DNA from: Smithella sp. UBA2180
GTDB taxonomy: Bacteria; Desulfobacterota; Syntrophia; Syntrophales; Smithellaceae
Direction of reading: 5' to 3'
Length of the DNA stretch: 37,353 nt
Assembly: GCA_002327415.1 (NCBI GenBank)
Contig: DCVU01000079.1
Span: 1-37,353 of the forward strand
Shown: piece after piece, positions 22,713 to 31,700 of the stretch
Numbering within the stretch: position 1 is the first letter of the stretch
Layout: each line of letters opens with the position of its first letter
The notes under the pieces: generated by a model
What the model saw: only the letters and a program-made list of their open reading frames with translations
Told to the model about the DNA's origin: nothing
The model's database searches: none
Made by a program: the position numbers and the translations under genes

Positions 22713-24505
22713 TAGTTATGCTCCATACTGTCAAGGATCGTTTTTATCAGCAATACTTTCTCCACCGAATCGCCCAGTTGCTGGTTAATTTCGGCTAGGA
22801 GCTGCTCTTTGTCTTCTCCCTGTTCGAAGCGCTGCCGTAAGCCTTCAAGCATTGTCTGAGCGCGAAGACCTATGGTCTCACGCTTGTCGAAGGTGGCCAT
22901 GGTGATCTTGTTGATGGATGCGCCCAGAGTATTGTATTCGGGATGTTTGACCGAAACCGTGCCGTCTTCTTTTTTGAACACAAGCACCTTTTCCGGCTTA
23001 CTGTCGGAAATAAGAAAGGGTGTGTGGGTGGTGACCAGCATCTCGTGGCCTTCACTGCCGTCGAAACAATCGTGCAAGCGGGTAACGAAATTGGCGCGCC
23101 AATCGGGATTGAAATGAGTCTCCGGCTCATCGAGTAAAAAAAGGCTTTGGGTGTTCTTAAAAAGCCGGCAAAGGCCAAGCGTGTGTAGCAGTTGGTGTTC
23201 CCCGTCGGAGAAACTTTTCAGCAGGATGGGTTCGCTTACATCCGTCTTGGTTACCCAGAAGTCTTTAAAACGCATGATACGTTCATCCGAAGCCAGAGTC
23301 GGAACCGTCTCGCTGACATACAGACTGTCAGATTGATAGAGGTCTTTTTTCAGATTATGGCTTACAGAAAACAGATTAAGCGTAAGCAATACCTGAAAGG
23401 CTTGGAACAGCTCAACCGGCGACTTATTAGCATCAAAATCAAAGTTTTCGCTGAAGGCTTGCCGGGTTGCGTCATTGATAAAGTAATCGAGATAGAGTGT
23501 ATCGCTGGCTTCATCAATATACCAGCAGGTAGCGCAGCGTGTCAGCCGATTAATGATTCCATCAATTCTTGGGGAAATATTTTCATCACCTTCCAACAGT
23601 TTGATCAGATTGCATCTGAAGCTTTTGTTGTCGCTATCACTACCTTCGACAACGGAAAGTGCCGGATGATTTTTTGCAATTTCAAGTGCATTCTCAAATT
23701 CCGGACTGTGCCCGGTAACAAAACTGAAGACTTCATCCGGCAAGACCTCAATGCTGCGCCTGATGATAATGCGGAACTCCGTGAGTTCCTGGATTTTTAT
23801 TTCTTCTCGGAACGACTGGAGCGCGTCGGTTTCATGATACAGCAGGTTGCAAAGCAGGATCGCTTGGCTAAAACCGCTGTCGAGGTAGACCAGACGTGAT
23901 TCTGGGCGGCCGGGATAGGACAACTGCTGTTTCAATGCTTCCCAGTATTCGTCAAACTGAATGAAGCGCATTTTGAAAAACGGCAGGCTGAGGATTTCGT
24001 TTTCACCGGAGGAATACCCCAGGATGTATTCCGGCATAAGTTGACGCCCAATGTTTTTTCCGACAACTTCCTCCTCCTCATAGAATCCGTCTTCGTGCTT
24101 GAGCCAATACCACTTTGGCGTTTCGCCGGTTTTTTTGACGATTTTGACGTGTGCACGCCTGTCTGGGCCACTGATCTTGAGGTCATCTTTCGGCTGGATA
24201 AGGTACTCGATTTCAAAACCGTCAGGAATACCTTTATCACCTCGAAACCCTTGTGGATTCGCCTGCTCCTCGTAGCGAAAACTATCCGGCAGGTTTGTGA
24301 GATAGATGCACTCCAGATGATAGAAGATTGCCGCCAATACCTCCAGCAGGTTCGACTTGCCGCTGCCGTTAGGACCGGCGCAGACAAAAGGCGCAAAGCC
24401 CTGTTCCCCCTGCAAATCCCATTCGCTGCGGAAGCGATACTCGAAGCCGGCTTGCAGGCTGCGAAATCCCTTCGGGTCGGTGATTTTAAGGCGAAGCAGT
24501 TTCAT
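22712..24505 (-). CDS. Restriction-system-associated AAA/SMC-like ATPase (PtuA-like)
   Basis: A 597-residue ABC/SMC-type ATPase resembling RecF/OLD/PtuA proteins. Walker A GPNGSGKS at 44-51, ABC signature-like FSDGEHQ at 432-438, Walker B SLFLLDEPETHFNPDW at 454-469, H-loop VTTHTPFL at 491-498. A large insert between Walker A and signature holds charged helices; no TOPRIM domain is seen. It follows hsdS by six bases and is coupled to the HNH gene. ATPases of this type are known next to type I restriction genes, and with an HNH partner they form the Septu architecture. A sensor role controlling the HNH nuclease is inferred. Confidence 0.88.
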   Translation of the reverse strand: MKLLRLKITDPKGFRSLQAGFEYRFRSEWDLQGEQGFAPFVCAGPNGSGKSNLLEVLAAIFYHLECIYLTNLPDSFRYEEQANPQGFRGDKGIPDGFEIEYLIQPKDDLKISGPDRRAHVKIVKKTGETPKWYWLKHEDGFYEEEEVVGKNIGRQLMPEYILGYSSGENEILSLPFFKMRFIQFDEYWEALKQQLSYPGRPESRLVYLDSGFSQAILLCNLLYHETDALQSFREEIKIQELTEFRIIIRRSIEVLPDEVFSFVTGHSPEFENALEIAKNHPALSVVEGSDSDNKSFRCNLIKLLEGDENISPRIDGIINRLTRCATCWYIDEASDTLYLDYFINDATRQAFSENFDFDANKSPVELFQAFQVLLTLNLFSVSHNLKKDLYQSDSLYVSETVPTLASDERIMRFKDFWVTKTDVSEPILLKSFSDGEHQLLHTLGLCRLFKNTQSLFLLDEPETHFNPDWRANFVTRLHDCFDGSEGHEMLVTTHTPFLISDSKPEKVLVFKKEDGTVSVKHPEYNTLGASINKITMATFDKRETIGLRAQTMLEGLRQRFEQGEDKEQLLAEINQQLGDSVEKVLLIKTILDSMEHN

Positions 24506-24511
24506 CCGGCA

Positions 24512-26026
24512 TCATCCCTTTGACGCCGTGATCTGAACACGGTTGTTGGCGTCATCGTAGGTCTGGGTCAGACGGCCTTGTTCCAGAGCCTCAAATACCC
24601 AGGCTTTGAGTTCGTCATATTCCGCCACGCTCCAGTCCGGCGCTTCGTCTTCCGTCAGCTGCCACAACCACTGTCGGCTGGTCTCCATAAAGGTCTGAGC
24701 CTCAAACGGTTTATCGCCTAACTGCTCCAGCCAGGAGGTCAACCACTTGCCTACCAGCGTCTTGCGCCCATCAGCGGATTGAAGCAATATGGCAAGTTCT
24801 TCAGGTTCAGGCAGTTCGAATAATGGCTCTTTAGGTTGTTTTTCCTCTGCTTCGAATTTTACTTTCTCCGCTTTGTCAGGTCCTTCTGCCGGCAGCGGCA
24901 CACGCGACAAATCCAAATCGCCTTTGAAGGCTTTCTGGCTCAATGCGCCATATAGATCTTCCAGATCGGTCAGGCTTTGTTGATAGCGGGACTTGAGGCC
25001 TTCGACTTTTTCGACGATTGCGCTGAATTGATTTTGGTGTATTTCAGGTGGCGTGGGAATAAACAGCTTCTGCATCGCTATTGAATCGAACCTACGAGTT
25101 CCGTGACCAGCCGTTGAAATCAACTTGAGAATTTGGCGTTTTAGGGAAACAAGGCAGTTCTGCAAATATATGACGTTCATCCCCTTGATTGGCTTGATTG
25201 CCTTCATATCTTGGTTAATCGCAATCTCTACAGCGTTAATTGCCACGGGAAATGAATGGGCTAGGATCATACCACGCACAACTATTAATAAATGACCTGG
25301 AGCAATCCGCTTAAGGGATGTTTCCTTAAATACTTTTTCAGAAATATGGTCGGCAGCATTTTTAATCTTTGAAACTTTCATGTCCTTAGGACTGACCCAT
25401 GGGAAATTACCGTCCCAGAAGTCGTCTCTGCTTTTACTTGGTGTGCCACCACTTATAAACTGGCCTACCCTGTGGAATGGTAAAGTGTCCCACCCCTTCT
25501 CGTTCCGCACCGGATCGCCAAACATCTCCAGAAAAACACTTTTGAGCAGGTTGTCTAGTTGTTTTATGTGTTGTTTGCGCCGGGCGATCAGCCCTTCCAC
25601 ATTGTCTAGCAGATAGGCAATGCGCTTTTGGTCGCTGAGCGGTTGAATTGGTATTGAACAACGTTTAACCTCCGGAAAATGGTCTGCATAACCACGGCTC
25701 TTAATTTGAAGCTCAGTAAGGAAGTAAAAAAGATATTTATGATCAATCTGCGCCTTTTCTTTCGCCTCCAGAATTTTGACATTGGGGCCGGGAACAAAAG
25801 GTTGATCGACATATTTGGCTCTACGAGTATGACCACCATATAGAACCATACTTGGTGCGGGTCTGATTACCAAATCATCCCTGTTTGTCCATCCTTCAAT
25901 ATAAGAAGCACCCTGTCCTATGACCGGGTACTTTCCTTCATCATGCCATTCAGACTGTGCAAGGCCTTGGATACCTGACCCATGAGATTTAATGGCATTA
26001 CTAAACAATACGAGTTCAGTAATCAT
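24512..26026 (-). CDS. hsdS: Type I restriction-modification specificity subunit
   Basis: A 504-residue DNA-recognition subunit. Two target-recognition domains are visible: TRD1 about 1-130 and TRD2 about 180-325 (VGQFISGGTPSKSRDDFWDG, VSPKDMK), each followed by a conserved helical spacer (LSDQKRIAYLLDNVEGLIAR; IHQNQFSAIVEKVEGLKSRY). Most HsdS proteins end near the second spacer, at 400-450 residues. Here about 130 further residues follow: an acidic/Pro linker (375-410) and a helical, Trp-rich domain (EELAILLQSADGRKTLVGKW). The gene overlaps hsdM by four bases (ATGA). TRD1 determines one half-site and TRD2 the other; the target sequence cannot be read from here. Confidence 0.93.
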   Translation of the reverse strand: MITELVLFSNAIKSHGSGIQGLAQSEWHDEGKYPVIGQGASYIEGWTNRDDLVIRPAPSMVLYGGHTRRAKYVDQPFVPGPNVKILEAKEKAQIDHKYLFYFLTELQIKSRGYADHFPEVKRCSIPIQPLSDQKRIAYLLDNVEGLIARRKQHIKQLDNLLKSVFLEMFGDPVRNEKGWDTLPFHRVGQFISGGTPSKSRDDFWDGNFPWVSPKDMKVSKIKNAADHISEKVFKETSLKRIAPGHLLIVVRGMILAHSFPVAINAVEIAINQDMKAIKPIKGMNVIYLQNCLVSLKRQILKLISTAGHGTRRFDSIAMQKLFIPTPPEIHQNQFSAIVEKVEGLKSRYQQSLTDLEDLYGALSQKAFKGDLDLSRVPLPAEGPDKAEKVKFEAEEKQPKEPLFELPEPEELAILLQSADGRKTLVGKWLTSWLEQLGDKPFEAQTFMETSRQWLWQLTEDEAPDWSVAEYDELKAWVFEALEQGRLTQTYDDANNRVQITASKG

Positions 26027-27636
26027 TCAATCATCCCCCTCAATTCCAGAAGCTCGCGCACGATGCCGTGCTGCACCTTGGCAAGGTCTGAGTCTACCGC
26101 ATCGCCAACCTCTTCTTGAATCAGTCGATCCAGAATCACACTCGGTGGGTCGTAAGGCACTTCCTCGAACACGTCTTTCTTATAGCGGGAGAGCGAGAGG
26201 TCATAATTGCTTTCGTCGCTGGCGATATCGGCGCGAGGCACGAAAAAGCACTTCTGTGTGCGGTCGGTTTCGGTTTCGGTATTGCGGGCGTGGTACTTGG
26301 CAACGATATCCTGTAAATCACCATAGCCTTCCTGCTTGGTGCGCTTGTCGTCCAGCGAATAGCCATCGGCCTGCATTTCGTAGAACCAGACATTTTCTGT
26401 TTCACCACCTTTGGTAAAGATCAAAATGGCGGTGCTGACGCCTGCGTAAGGTTTAAATACTCCGCTGGGCATGGTTATGACGGCTTTAAGTTCGCATTTA
26501 TCGACTAATATTTTTCTTGCTTCAACAAAGGCTTTTCCGCTACCAAACAAAACACCCTGCGGCACAATCATACCTGCCGTGCCACCCATTTTGAGCAGAT
26601 TGTAAATTTGTTCTACAAAAAGTAATTCAGTTTTAGTGGTTGCTAATTTGAGCGATTCGTTGATATCGCCCTTGTCAATGCTACCGGTAAACGGTGGGTT
26701 GGCCATAATAATGTTGTATTGGTTCGACTCAGTAAAGCTTTTGCTCAATGTGTCTTTGTAATCAATGTGCGGCGTGTCTACACCGTGCATCATCAAGTTC
26801 ATCAGCCCCAAACGAACCATGGTTACATCAATGTCATAACCATGAAGGCTATCATTGAGAATGTCGCTGACTTTTTTATTCAACCGGCCACTTACTGAAT
26901 CACGAATAAAGCCATCTTCATCAGGTTGTAAGTTCTTTTTCTTGTCTTTATCCAAATTGCTCACCATGTATTGGTAAGCACCAAGCAAAAATCCGCCAGT
27001 ACCGCAGGCAGGGTCAGCAATCCGGTTGCCCAGTTGCGGCGCCACCAGTTCTGTAATGAGCTTGATGATATGCCGCGGCGTTCTGAACTGCCCGTTTTTA
27101 CCGGCTGTGGCGATTTCAGAAAGCAACATTTCATAAACATCTCCTTGAATATCCTGAAATGCATGCCCTCCTTCGTTGGCATCTTTTTCAATCTCCGCGA
27201 ATATCTCTTCGATGGTGGACATTGCTTCTACCAACAAAGCGGGTTTGGGGATAATAAATACCGCATCTTTCATGTAACGCGTGAATGGCGATTCGTTTCC
27301 ATTGAGTATTTTCAAAAAGGGGAATACTTTCGTTTGCACGTGGATAAGCATTTCCTCAGCCGCCATGCGTTTAAAATGGCTCCAGCGCAAGGTTTGTTTG
27401 TTCACTTTCTGGTTGGTTCCTGGAAGCGTAAACTCTCCATCAAACTTGGAGGTATACTTTTCGCTTGTAAATTTGGCATCTGCTTTGTTCTTGAGGTCAA
27501 GATCATCCAATCGCTTCATAAATAGCAGGTAGGTAATCTGTTCAATAGCAGTGAGCGGATTGGAAATGCCGCCGCTCCAGAATTTGTTCCAGAGTTGATC
27601 GATTTTACTTTTAAGTGCTGAGTTGTTTTGTAGCAT
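26023..27636 (-). CDS. hsdM: Type I restriction-modification DNA methyltransferase subunit
   Basis: A 537-residue N6-adenine methyltransferase. The N-terminal helical HsdM domain (1-150, LWNKFWSGGISNPLTAIEQI) is followed by the SAM-binding motif ADPACGTGGFLLG (207-219) and catalytic NPPF (313-316) in IIMANPPFTGS. With two HsdM and one HsdS it forms the host-protecting methylase, and HsdR is added for cleavage. It lies one base after hsdR and overlaps hsdS, so the order is R-M-S in one transcript. Length is ordinary. Confidence 0.96.
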   Translation of the reverse strand: MLQNNSALKSKIDQLWNKFWSGGISNPLTAIEQITYLLFMKRLDDLDLKNKADAKFTSEKYTSKFDGEFTLPGTNQKVNKQTLRWSHFKRMAAEEMLIHVQTKVFPFLKILNGNESPFTRYMKDAVFIIPKPALLVEAMSTIEEIFAEIEKDANEGGHAFQDIQGDVYEMLLSEIATAGKNGQFRTPRHIIKLITELVAPQLGNRIADPACGTGGFLLGAYQYMVSNLDKDKKKNLQPDEDGFIRDSVSGRLNKKVSDILNDSLHGYDIDVTMVRLGLMNLMMHGVDTPHIDYKDTLSKSFTESNQYNIIMANPPFTGSIDKGDINESLKLATTKTELLFVEQIYNLLKMGGTAGMIVPQGVLFGSGKAFVEARKILVDKCELKAVITMPSGVFKPYAGVSTAILIFTKGGETENVWFYEMQADGYSLDDKRTKQEGYGDLQDIVAKYHARNTETETDRTQKCFFVPRADIASDESNYDLSLSRYKKDVFEEVPYDPPSVILDRLIQEEVGDAVDSDLAKVQHGIVRELLELRGMIE

Positions 27637-27637
27637 A

Positions 27638-30511
27638 TTATGCTGCCAACCTTTCTGTTAATTCTAAGATTTCATTTATTTCTGTCGTGGTAAACAAACC
27701 ACGGATTCCATCTGGATGTAATATCGTAAAGGGTGATTCAATCAGATCACGCTTTTGCACAGTCTCTTTTTGCAGAATGAATTCTTTAAGTAAATTTAGG
27801 AAATCCAGTTGCCGCGAACTCAGATTCGTATGATTTTGAATAAATTGTTCAAAGGACTTGCTAACTGTATCGGGGAAACTTTCTAATATTTCGAGGCCTA
27901 AAATATGTTTGATAAACTGAATGAATTTTGCCTTTCGGTTTTTATAAACATTTTTAAGCAAATCTTCGGTAATGTGTGGATGTGCATCGTGCAACAGGGT
28001 AGCAAGTTCCTCTGCCTCTGTTTCGGTAATCGCTTCTCCTGCTTTGATTTTTTGCAAAGTTGGATTACTCTCCGTCAACTCCAGAATTAATTTCTCTACC
28101 ATCTCACGATATTGAGAAACACTCACCGCCGAGTGTTCCGGCCCAAATTCCACCATTTCTTTTGTTTTCAGCAAATCGGTAAAATCAAACTGAGCAGGAC
28201 CCAGAGATTGAACATCACCATCGCGATATTTCATTAGGTGAGATAATTTTTCGGCAAGTTCATCAAAGGTGTCGTCAGTTGCCTTTGCCCAGTAATGATT
28301 AGTTTGGGCAAGCTTAATAGTCGCTTCTTCCTTGGCAACTACATTTACTGAAAGCGGTAGCTCACCTATTATTTCGACGATATTATCTTTTAAGGTCTCA
28401 TATTTTGCTTTTTCATTGGCCAACTTCGCCAAAGAGGTTTCCAATAGATCCTTCTGAAAACGCATTGACTTAAAATCAGTTTGTGAAACGGTTCTAAAAA
28501 GCGGTTTTATGGCGGCACTTAAAAATTCAATTTTTTCATGCGTTAATTTTGTCCAGAAATTTTCATCTTTGATCTTTTGTAATTCTACGGCTGATTCCTG
28601 AATGACAACTGAGTTCTGCGGCAGTTCCTGAATCTGCTGGCGCAGCTTAATAATTTCTTTTCCTGCAATAGCCTCGTTGTGCATATCGATTGCCTTTTTA
28701 ATTTTGTCAAGCCTGATTCCAAAAAAGCGCACCGGAAGCGGAATTTGCACAGTAGTTTCTTTGCCTTTGGGATTGAGTTTATAATATTCAAAATTATCCC
28801 AACAATCCAGAATGAGAAATTTGTCTTTCTGGGTGCACCAGGGTTTTATTTTATGCGACTCTAAAAGGCGTGTGCCACGGCCAATCATCTGCCAGAACTT
28901 GGTGTAGGAATAAACGGGTTTGGCAAAGACCAGATTTACAATTTCTCGAATATCAATACCGGTATCGAGCATATCGACGCTAAGAGCAATGCGCGGCAGA
29001 TCATTATTTTTAAATTGCGCCAAGAGCCCGCTCTTTCCATAAACGCGTGAATCTTCCGATACCATGACTTTCGCCAGTTCACCTTTATATTCAGGATAAA
29101 GTTTATCAAAAATGCCTTCTATTCTTCGCGCATGAGATATCGTGGAACAGAAAAATATTGTTTTACCGGGAAGTACACCATTTGTATCTTTTATGGATTC
29201 CTCCATGAACTCTTTGACAATAAGCGCATTGGTGCCTTTATTAGTGACGGTCTTTTCAATCTCGGTGCCTTCAAAATTGATCTCTTCTACTTCTTTACCC
29301 TCAAGGATCAATCGCTTTTGATCTTCCAGAGATATTGTTCGTTTACTGATACCTTCATCCTGAAATTTGGTGTGTATCTTCATCACTTGAAAATGGCACA
29401 AATAGGGAGGAATGTTATTAACCGCTTCCTCATACGTATAGGCAAACGTCGGCAGGCCGTCATCACAATTAAAAAGTTTAAACGTGTTGTGGTCAATCAT
29501 ATCTGTTGGTGTTGCGGTTAGTCCGAGACTAATAGCTTTGAAATAATCAAGCACTTCGCCGTAAGTATTATAAATAGAGCGATGACTTTCATCAATCACG
29601 ATCAAATCGAAGAAATGGGGTGAAAGGGCGTTTTCTTCATCTCTAATAATATTGAGCATGGTTGGATATGTTGAAACGTAGATACGGCGATCTTTGGCAA
29701 TAAGCTTTTCACCCTCCTTAGGCCAGCGTGGTTCATTGGGTAAATGTTCTTTAAAAGCCGCTAGTGCTTGTTCTCGTAAAGCGATTCTATCCACTAGAAA
29801 TAACACTCGTTCTGCATGGCCCGCACGCATGAGTGCATCAACAAGGGCTATACAGACTCGTGTTTTCCCTGTTCCGGTAGCCATTACCAGAAGAAAATTG
29901 CGTTGTTTCTTTTCAATGCCTTCCATAACCGCGCGGATTGCACGAATCTGATAATCTCTTCCGGCAATTTGTGTATTGATGAGTTCGTCAGCCAGTTGTT
30001 TTCTGTGTTCGCGAATATATTGAAAACGCTCTAAATCATCGCGGGTGGGATAGCCGAATACTTTTCGGGGCGGGTAATTTTCTAAATCCCAGAAATAAAT
30101 CTCAAGACCGTTTGTATAAAAACAGAAAGGGAGTTTATCACCATTTTGTTTTTGAATGTTATAACAATACTGCTTCGCCTGTTCTCTGCCTATTGCAGCA
30201 TCCTTGGAAGTCTTTTTAGCTTCAACAACAGCCAGCGGTTTTGCGTCTCTTCCTAATAGAACATAATCGCTGAATTGGTGGCCTTCATAAGGCGTGCGGG
30301 GTTCAGAAATACCTTCCGGCAAGGGAACAGAGATATCAAATTCTTGCGAAACATGGCTCAGACTATTAACATCCCAACCAGCAGCTTTGAGTTTTTGATC
30401 GATTAGTTCTTTTCGGGTTTCTGCTTCGCTCTTCACATTGCCTCGGTATTCCCCTCTTACGCCCAGCACTGATGCTGCGCGCTCTCGGATCGCGGGAATT
30501 TGGTACATCAT
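27638..30511 (-). CDS. hsdR: Type I restriction endonuclease subunit R (EcoEI-like)
   Basis: A 957-residue motor and nuclease subunit. The PD-(D/E)xK nuclease site is SDYVLLGRDAKPLAVVEAKK, with Asp82, Glu97 and Lys99. The SF2 helicase core has Walker A MATGTGKT (210-217), DESH box (307-310), TATP (332-335) and motif VI MIGRGTRLL near 540. The C-terminal helical domain is of the EcoEI R-subunit type. It is first in the operon and all catalytic motifs are intact, so the system should be able to translocate and cleave. The start gives MMYQIPAIRERAA. Confidence 0.95.
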   Translation of the reverse strand: MMYQIPAIRERAASVLGVRGEYRGNVKSEAETRKELIDQKLKAAGWDVNSLSHVSQEFDISVPLPEGISEPRTPYEGHQFSDYVLLGRDAKPLAVVEAKKTSKDAAIGREQAKQYCYNIQKQNGDKLPFCFYTNGLEIYFWDLENYPPRKVFGYPTRDDLERFQYIREHRKQLADELINTQIAGRDYQIRAIRAVMEGIEKKQRNFLLVMATGTGKTRVCIALVDALMRAGHAERVLFLVDRIALREQALAAFKEHLPNEPRWPKEGEKLIAKDRRIYVSTYPTMLNIIRDEENALSPHFFDLIVIDESHRSIYNTYGEVLDYFKAISLGLTATPTDMIDHNTFKLFNCDDGLPTFAYTYEEAVNNIPPYLCHFQVMKIHTKFQDEGISKRTISLEDQKRLILEGKEVEEINFEGTEIEKTVTNKGTNALIVKEFMEESIKDTNGVLPGKTIFFCSTISHARRIEGIFDKLYPEYKGELAKVMVSEDSRVYGKSGLLAQFKNNDLPRIALSVDMLDTGIDIREIVNLVFAKPVYSYTKFWQMIGRGTRLLESHKIKPWCTQKDKFLILDCWDNFEYYKLNPKGKETTVQIPLPVRFFGIRLDKIKKAIDMHNEAIAGKEIIKLRQQIQELPQNSVVIQESAVELQKIKDENFWTKLTHEKIEFLSAAIKPLFRTVSQTDFKSMRFQKDLLETSLAKLANEKAKYETLKDNIVEIIGELPLSVNVVAKEEATIKLAQTNHYWAKATDDTFDELAEKLSHLMKYRDGDVQSLGPAQFDFTDLLKTKEMVEFGPEHSAVSVSQYREMVEKLILELTESNPTLQKIKAGEAITETEAEELATLLHDAHPHITEDLLKNVYKNRKAKFIQFIKHILGLEILESFPDTVSKSFEQFIQNHTNLSSRQLDFLNLLKEFILQKETVQKRDLIESPFTILHPDGIRGLFTTTEINEILELTERLAA

Positions 30512-30614
30512 TTTTTATCGCGTCGCCCTGTTTTGTTCTTAGGGAACTACTTCGGGACTTTATGCAATGACAATGCATCTAAATATAAATACTAAGCTAA
30601 ACTATTGTTTCTGA

Positions 30615-30643
30615 CATATAATCTCTTAACATTTATTTTACAA
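30615..30643 (-). promoter_or_regulatory. Candidate promoter of the hsd-ATPase-HNH operon
   Basis: On the minus strand TTGTAA (30643-30638) and TATATG (30620-30615) are 17 bases apart, about 100 bases before hsdR. A short palindrome ATGCA...TGCAT (30562-30578) lies between it and the gene and might bind a regulator. Matches to consensus are moderate. Confidence 0.4.
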
Positions 30644-30703
30644 CATTTTTTCATCTTTCCGTATGAAACGTTGTCACAATTTATGTTATAGAAATAACCG
30701 TTG

Positions 30704-31393
30704 CTAATTCCTTATAGAATTTAAAAAGGTGTAGATCTTTTCTGAAGCTCCTTTTACGATTTTAATCAGATCTTTCTTCCATTTTTCAGACATGCTCAAA
30801 TATATTTCCCGCATCTTATTTTTTTGGCTTTCTTGATCTAAAAGATATTCGCCGAGTTGCCGGGCAGTTTCAATATCCTTCTCCCGTTTAAATGGTTTCT
30901 TGCGCCTGTTGCTTACTATGAACTTGTGCAAAACATATGCGGCTGGCTCCGGCACGTCGATTGAAACACCTTTGTAAGAAATTTTCATTGTGTGATTTTG
31001 CATAAGATCCAGATATCTCAATCCCTGGGCATTTATGTGGAGCTTATCAATTTTGTATGGTTTGCCTCTACCTCTGCCCCTTTCAGGTGTTAGAAATTCA
31101 ACTTCAAGATCAGGATGGACATACTTCTCGTAACCGTCAAGCAGCGATACTTTTCTGTCAAAGCCCAATTTTTCCAAGAGCAAGGAGACATCAACATCTT
31201 TATGTATGAGTGGAGGATTGGGTACCATGAGATCCAGATCGGCTGTTCGTTGCATGGAAATTTCCACCGGATTGCCAAAGTATTCCTTATAAACGAGAGG
31301 ACACCAGCCTCCTATTAGAATAATGTCCCGGAGAACCTCTTCCTTGTCGAGCTTTATCAATATGGTTAAAAATAAATCATTTTCTTTTTCCAC
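30704..31393 (-). CDS. GSU2403-type nucleotidyltransferase-fold protein (toxin-like)
   Basis: A 229-residue protein of the minimal nucleotidyltransferase superfamily. The core motif is IILIGGWCPLVY (about 25-36) followed by RTADLDLMVP (48-57), matching the G[GS]...D.D pattern with two acidic metal ligands; a further strand (LEVEFLTPERGRGRG) may give a third. GSU2403/AbiEii-like proteins are toxins or effectors in toxin-antitoxin and phage-abortive modules. The gene overlaps the upstream small ORF by 17 bases. The role is inferred from family and context. Confidence 0.8.
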   Translation of the reverse strand: MEKENDLFLTILIKLDKEEVLRDIILIGGWCPLVYKEYFGNPVEISMQRTADLDLMVPNPPLIHKDVDVSLLLEKLGFDRKVSLLDGYEKYVHPDLEVEFLTPERGRGRGKPYKIDKLHINAQGLRYLDLMQNHTMKISYKGVSIDVPEPAAYVLHKFIVSNRRKKPFKREKDIETARQLGEYLLDQESQKNKMREIYLSMSEKWKKDLIKIVKGASEKIYTFLNSIRN

Positions 31394-31691
31394 GGAGAGA
31401 CCTTTTTATTTCCTTGAGATTTTCCTTCACCTGACGCAGTTTTGCCTGATATTCTTTTCTTTGTCGCATACGTTCACTAAGAGCATCCTGCACTTCGGGG
31501 ATATCTTTTCCAACATAGTCAAAAATTACCTTTTTATCTTCACGATGTGCCAGATAGATATATCGCCTTCCGCCTCTCTCCTTCACCGATATCGATCCGC
31601 GAGGAGCTTTTGAGATTTTTTCTTTATAGAAAACAGAAAGTTCTTCCAGTCTTTTGAGTTCTTCTTCTAATATGCCTTTTATGATGCTCAT
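31377..31691 (-). CDS. Small basic helical partner of the nucleotidyltransferase
   Basis: A 104-residue protein with long charged helices at both ends (EEELKRLEELSVFYKEK; ERMRQRKEYQAKLRQVKENL) around a short beta segment, RGSISVKERGGRRYIYLAHR. The 'GSI..K..GGR.Y.Y' pattern is seen in small uncharacterised proteins next to nucleotidyltransferases. The strongly basic C-terminus suggests nucleic-acid binding. It is first in the two-gene operon, 10 bases from the operator array, so it is a candidate antitoxin/repressor. I do not recognise a named family. Confidence 0.65.
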   Translation of the reverse strand: MSIIKGILEEELKRLEELSVFYKEKISKAPRGSISVKERGGRRYIYLAHREDKKVIFDYVGKDIPEVQDALSERMRQRKEYQAKLRQVKENLKEIKRSLRGKRK

Positions 31692-31700
31692 ATCAAACCT

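Noticed and set aside
23642..23668. HPALSVVEG segment in the ATPase, resembling translated repeat insertions known from other genomes
   Set aside because: Only part of the segment matches such repeats and the reading frame is intact, so chance similarity is as likely.
23192..23899. 235-codon frame antisense to the defence ATPase
   Set aside because: Shadow of the ATPase gene, which has clear motifs; no ribosome binding site or family.
21657..24505. Retron-type (Ec78-like) use of the ATPase/HNH pair
   Set aside because: No reverse transcriptase or msr/msd-like structure is present anywhere in the window.
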